From an uncultured Alphaproteobacteria bacterium (lineage in GTDB: Bacteria > Pseudomonadota > Alphaproteobacteria > RF32 > CAG-239), in assembly GCA_944391495.1 (NCBI GenBank), contig CALXTU010000001.1, positions 123,981 through 187,980 of the forward strand: 64,000 nt of DNA, written 5' to 3'. A program made the translations under genes and the position numbers. The notes beneath the pieces are model-generated. The model ran no database searches and was not told the origin of the DNA. It worked only from the letters and a program-made list of their open reading frames with translations. How positions within the stretch are numbered: position 1 is the first letter of the stretch; every line of letters begins with the position of its first letter. Positions 62,399 to 64,000 of this stretch are shown piece after piece.

Positions 62399-62427
62399 CT
62401 TATAAAATCATTATTTGAATCTTGCAA
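62399..62427 (-). promoter_or_regulatory. putative mnmE operon promoter
   Basis: On the minus strand TTGCAA (62422-62427) and TATAAG (62399-62404) are 17 bp apart, about 20 bp before the mnmE start. It would give a short leader of roughly 12 nt. Confidence 0.55.
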
Positions 62428-62558
62428 GTTTAAAAAGGGCGCTTTTTTTGACTCTGCAGAGGCTTTTTATTGTTTCTTAACAAATCTATCATATATTATT
62501 TAAAAATCGTTTGTACGGGCTTTGAGCGAGGTCGCTTTTTTATTTATGAAAGAATTTT

Positions 62559-63215
62559 ATGAAAAAACTGATTATATGGGATTTTGACGGCGTGATTGCC
62601 GACACCGAAAAATTATGGGTCAGCTCAAGAATGGAACTTTTGAACCGGGATTTTAATCTGGGCTGGAGTTTTGAAACAACAAACAAACATATCGGCGGCC
62701 GCAGCGAAAAAGATAAAAAAAGAATTTTGCAGAATTTGGGAATAGAGGTTAAAGACAGTTTTTGGGACGAGGCGATGAAACTGGATTTACAAAAATTGCA
62801 ACAAGGTATTGCCTTGACACCTGGAATTGAAGATATTTTTTTGATGGACAGTTTTGACCAGTGTATTGCCACCGGCGGCACCATGAGCAAAACAAAAGAA
62901 AAAATTAAACAAGTCGGCATTGAGAAATATTTTCCGGCAGAAAAAGTTTTCACTGCCGATTTGGTTGAATACGGCAAGCCGGAACCGGATTTGTTTTTGC
63001 TGGCGGCGCATACCATGGATTATAAACCGGAGGACTGTATTGTGATTGAAGATTCCCTGGCCGGTCTGACTGCCGCGCAACGCGCCAAAATGTTACCGGT
63101 TGCTTTTGTTAAGTATAATTCTGCCGAATATGTTGCCGAAATCAAAAAAACGGGCGTCGAACATATTTTTGATGATATGGCACAGGTTAAGAAGTTTTTA
63201 CAGTCGACAATTTAA
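62559..63215 (+). CDS. HAD-superfamily hydrolase (beta-phosphoglucomutase-like)
   Basis: A 218-residue haloacid-dehalogenase-fold enzyme. The nucleophile motif DFDGVIADT is at the N-terminus; motif II is TGGTMSK, and motif III/IV are GKPEPDLF and VIEDSLAGL. A helical cap (about 20-85) places it in the phosphoglycolate phosphatase / beta-phosphoglucomutase group. The substrate is not deduced. Divergent from mnmE. Confidence 0.88.
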   Translation: MKKLIIWDFDGVIADTEKLWVSSRMELLNRDFNLGWSFETTNKHIGGRSEKDKKRILQNLGIEVKDSFWDEAMKLDLQKLQQGIALTPGIEDIFLMDSFDQCIATGGTMSKTKEKIKQVGIEKYFPAEKVFTADLVEYGKPEPDLFLLAAHTMDYKPEDCIVIEDSLAGLTAAQRAKMLPVAFVKYNSAEYVAEIKKTGVEHIFDDMAQVKKFLQSTI

Positions 63216-63218
63216 ATA

Positions 63219-63403
63219 AACGGACGTTACGAACGCTGGTTCGGCAAGAGCCTCGGCGGAACGATACGGACCTTTACCGTCTATAACAAAAAGCAGTGTT
63301 TCAGCTTAAGCAACTTGATCCGCTGGCCGAGCTGCAACGGGCTGCCCAGACCGAGGAGCTTAAAGAACTGCTCAAACGTATGGTTAACAATATTCCCTCT
63401 TAA
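63219..63403 (+). pseudogene. frameshifted 3' remnant of an unknown gene
   Basis: Translation gives RYERWFGKSLGGTIRTFTVY in one frame and, after a shift near 63295, QLKQLDPLAELQRAAQTEEL continuing to KRMVNNIPS and a stop. Each half is protein-like, but no start codon with ribosome site is present and the frames do not join. It looks like the decayed end of a gene. Family unknown. Confidence 0.35.
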
Positions 63404-63411
63404 CCCAAAAA

Positions 63412-63442
63412 AAGACCTCCTGCATCAAAAGCAGGGGGTCTT
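63412..63442. terminator. rho terminator
   Basis: AAGACCTCCTGC and GCAGGGGGTCTT pair over 12 bp (one T-G wobble), with T7 on the minus strand. It ends the rho gene at 63466. Confidence 0.8.
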
Positions 63443-63465
63443 GATATCCTTACGGAAAAACGGGT

Positions 63466-64000
63466 TTAAGAATTCATATTAGCAAAGAAATCTTTGTTAT
63501 CTTTGCTTACTTTTAATTTATCCAGCAAAAATTCCATACCGTCGGTCAAACCCATTTGCATCAGAACACGACGCAGAACCCACATTTTGGCAAGGGTGTC
63601 GCGGTCAACCAGAAGTTCTTCCTTACGAGTACCGGAACGGGTAATGTCAATGGTCGGAAACAGGCGTTTATCAGTTAATTTGCGATCCAAAATGATTTCC
63701 GAATTTCCGGTGCCTTTGAATTCTTCAAAAATAACTTCGTCCATACGCGAACCGGTATCAATCAATGCCGTGGCAATAATGGTCAGCGAACCGCCTTCTT
63801 CAACGTTGCGCGCCGCACCGAGCAGACGTTTCGGCCGCTGCAGAGCATTAGCGTCAACACCGCCGGTCAAAACCTTGCCGGAAGAAGGAATTACCGTGTT
63901 GTAAGCGCGGCCGAGGCGGGTAATCGAATCCAACAGAATAACGACATCTTTTTTGTTTTCGACCAGGCGCTTGGCCTTTTCAACCACCATCTCGGCAACC
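63466..64000 (-). CDS. rho: transcription termination factor Rho, C-terminal part (truncated by window edge)
   Basis: About 178 residues of the Rho C-terminal motor, running off the window. Motifs: [19 protein letters not shown] (Walker B and beyond), the Q-loop region [16 protein letters not shown], the arginine finger in [10 protein letters not shown] and the family ending. The N-terminal RNA-binding part is outside the window. Confidence 0.96.
   Translation of the reverse strand, partial: VAEMVVEKAKRLVENKKDVVILLDSITRLGRAYNTVIPSSGKVLTGGVDANALQRPKRLLGAARNVEEGGSLTIIATALIDTGSRMDEVIFEEFKGTGNSEIILDRKLTDKRLFPTIDITRSGTRKEELLVDRDTLAKMWVLRRVLMQMGLTDGMEFLLDKLKVSKDNKDFFANMNS

Overview
The window reads as a housekeeping stretch of an alphaproteobacterial chromosome, most likely from an uncultured, anaerobic, host-associated (gut-type) lineage. 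Evidence for Alphaproteobacteria: a short HPr kinase, an alphaproteobacterial XRE regulator, an IalB-like protein next to rlmN, a DivL-like PAS protein, rpsT close to dnaA, a ParE of the alphaproteobacterial type, and an N-terminal-zinc DnaJ-like protein. Evidence for anaerobic life: a HydF maturase for [FeFe]-hydrogenase and a small ferredoxin-thioredoxin-reductase-like protein. Placement below class level is inference; no database was searched.

Layout. 1-9.3 kb: 5' end of polA, a class A penicillin-binding protein, then a tight operon gpmI - envC-like - ctpA - divergent polysaccharide deacetylase - rppH - small basic protein (central metabolism plus cell separation). 9.3-15.7 kb: tsaB, a PAS-only membrane protein, a charged hypothetical, a DnaJ-like protein, mutM, a small secreted protein, an enoyl-CoA hydratase and rpsT. 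15.7-20.2 kb: dnaA-dnaN-recF, preceded by a gap of about 0.6 kb. 20.4-25.2 kb: an autotransporter convergent with an MsbA-like ABC exporter. 25.3-29.7 kb: unknown gene, PTS EIIA(Man), HPr, an orphan adenine methyltransferase, a 55-residue Ser-rich peptide, lolA, exonuclease III and an XRE regulator. 29.7-43 kb: tsf-rpsB, parE, a DMT transporter, an acetyltransferase, an adenylate-kinase-like gene, two tRNA-Ala genes, hydF, a BOF protein, a second XRE-like gene, then recR-ybaB-dnaX and the SRP RNA. 43-54.6 kb: lpoA-like, rsmI-yraN, rlmN, ialB-like, cca, cvpA, radA, mlaFE, hprK, tsaE, an SNase-like protein and the FTR-like protein. 54.6-64 kb: the mnmE-mnmG-rsmG-parA-parB block, interrupted by two HD-domain genes and a PHP gene, then a HAD hydrolase, a small gene relic and the 3' part of rho.

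Most interesting non-coding signals. (1) Two copies (about 30.02-30.19 and 39.81-39.97 kb) of a roughly 160-nt structured RNA, minus strand. Each copy has a -35/-10 promoter ending 8 nt before the first hairpin, compensatory base changes in two helices, invariant internal loops and a terminator-like 3' hairpin. Each lies upstream of an HTH gene on the same strand, at very different distances. (2) Two identical 16-bp palindromes in rsmG and mnmG that look like parS with an altered centre, beside parAB. (3) A 15-bp word TTTAAATACRGTGTT present in six places (plus one partial reverse copy), inside genes and in different reading frames, clustered around par/mnm. (4) A perfect 13-bp inverted repeat flanking the putative dnaN promoter.

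No CRISPR array, insertion sequence or prophage was seen.
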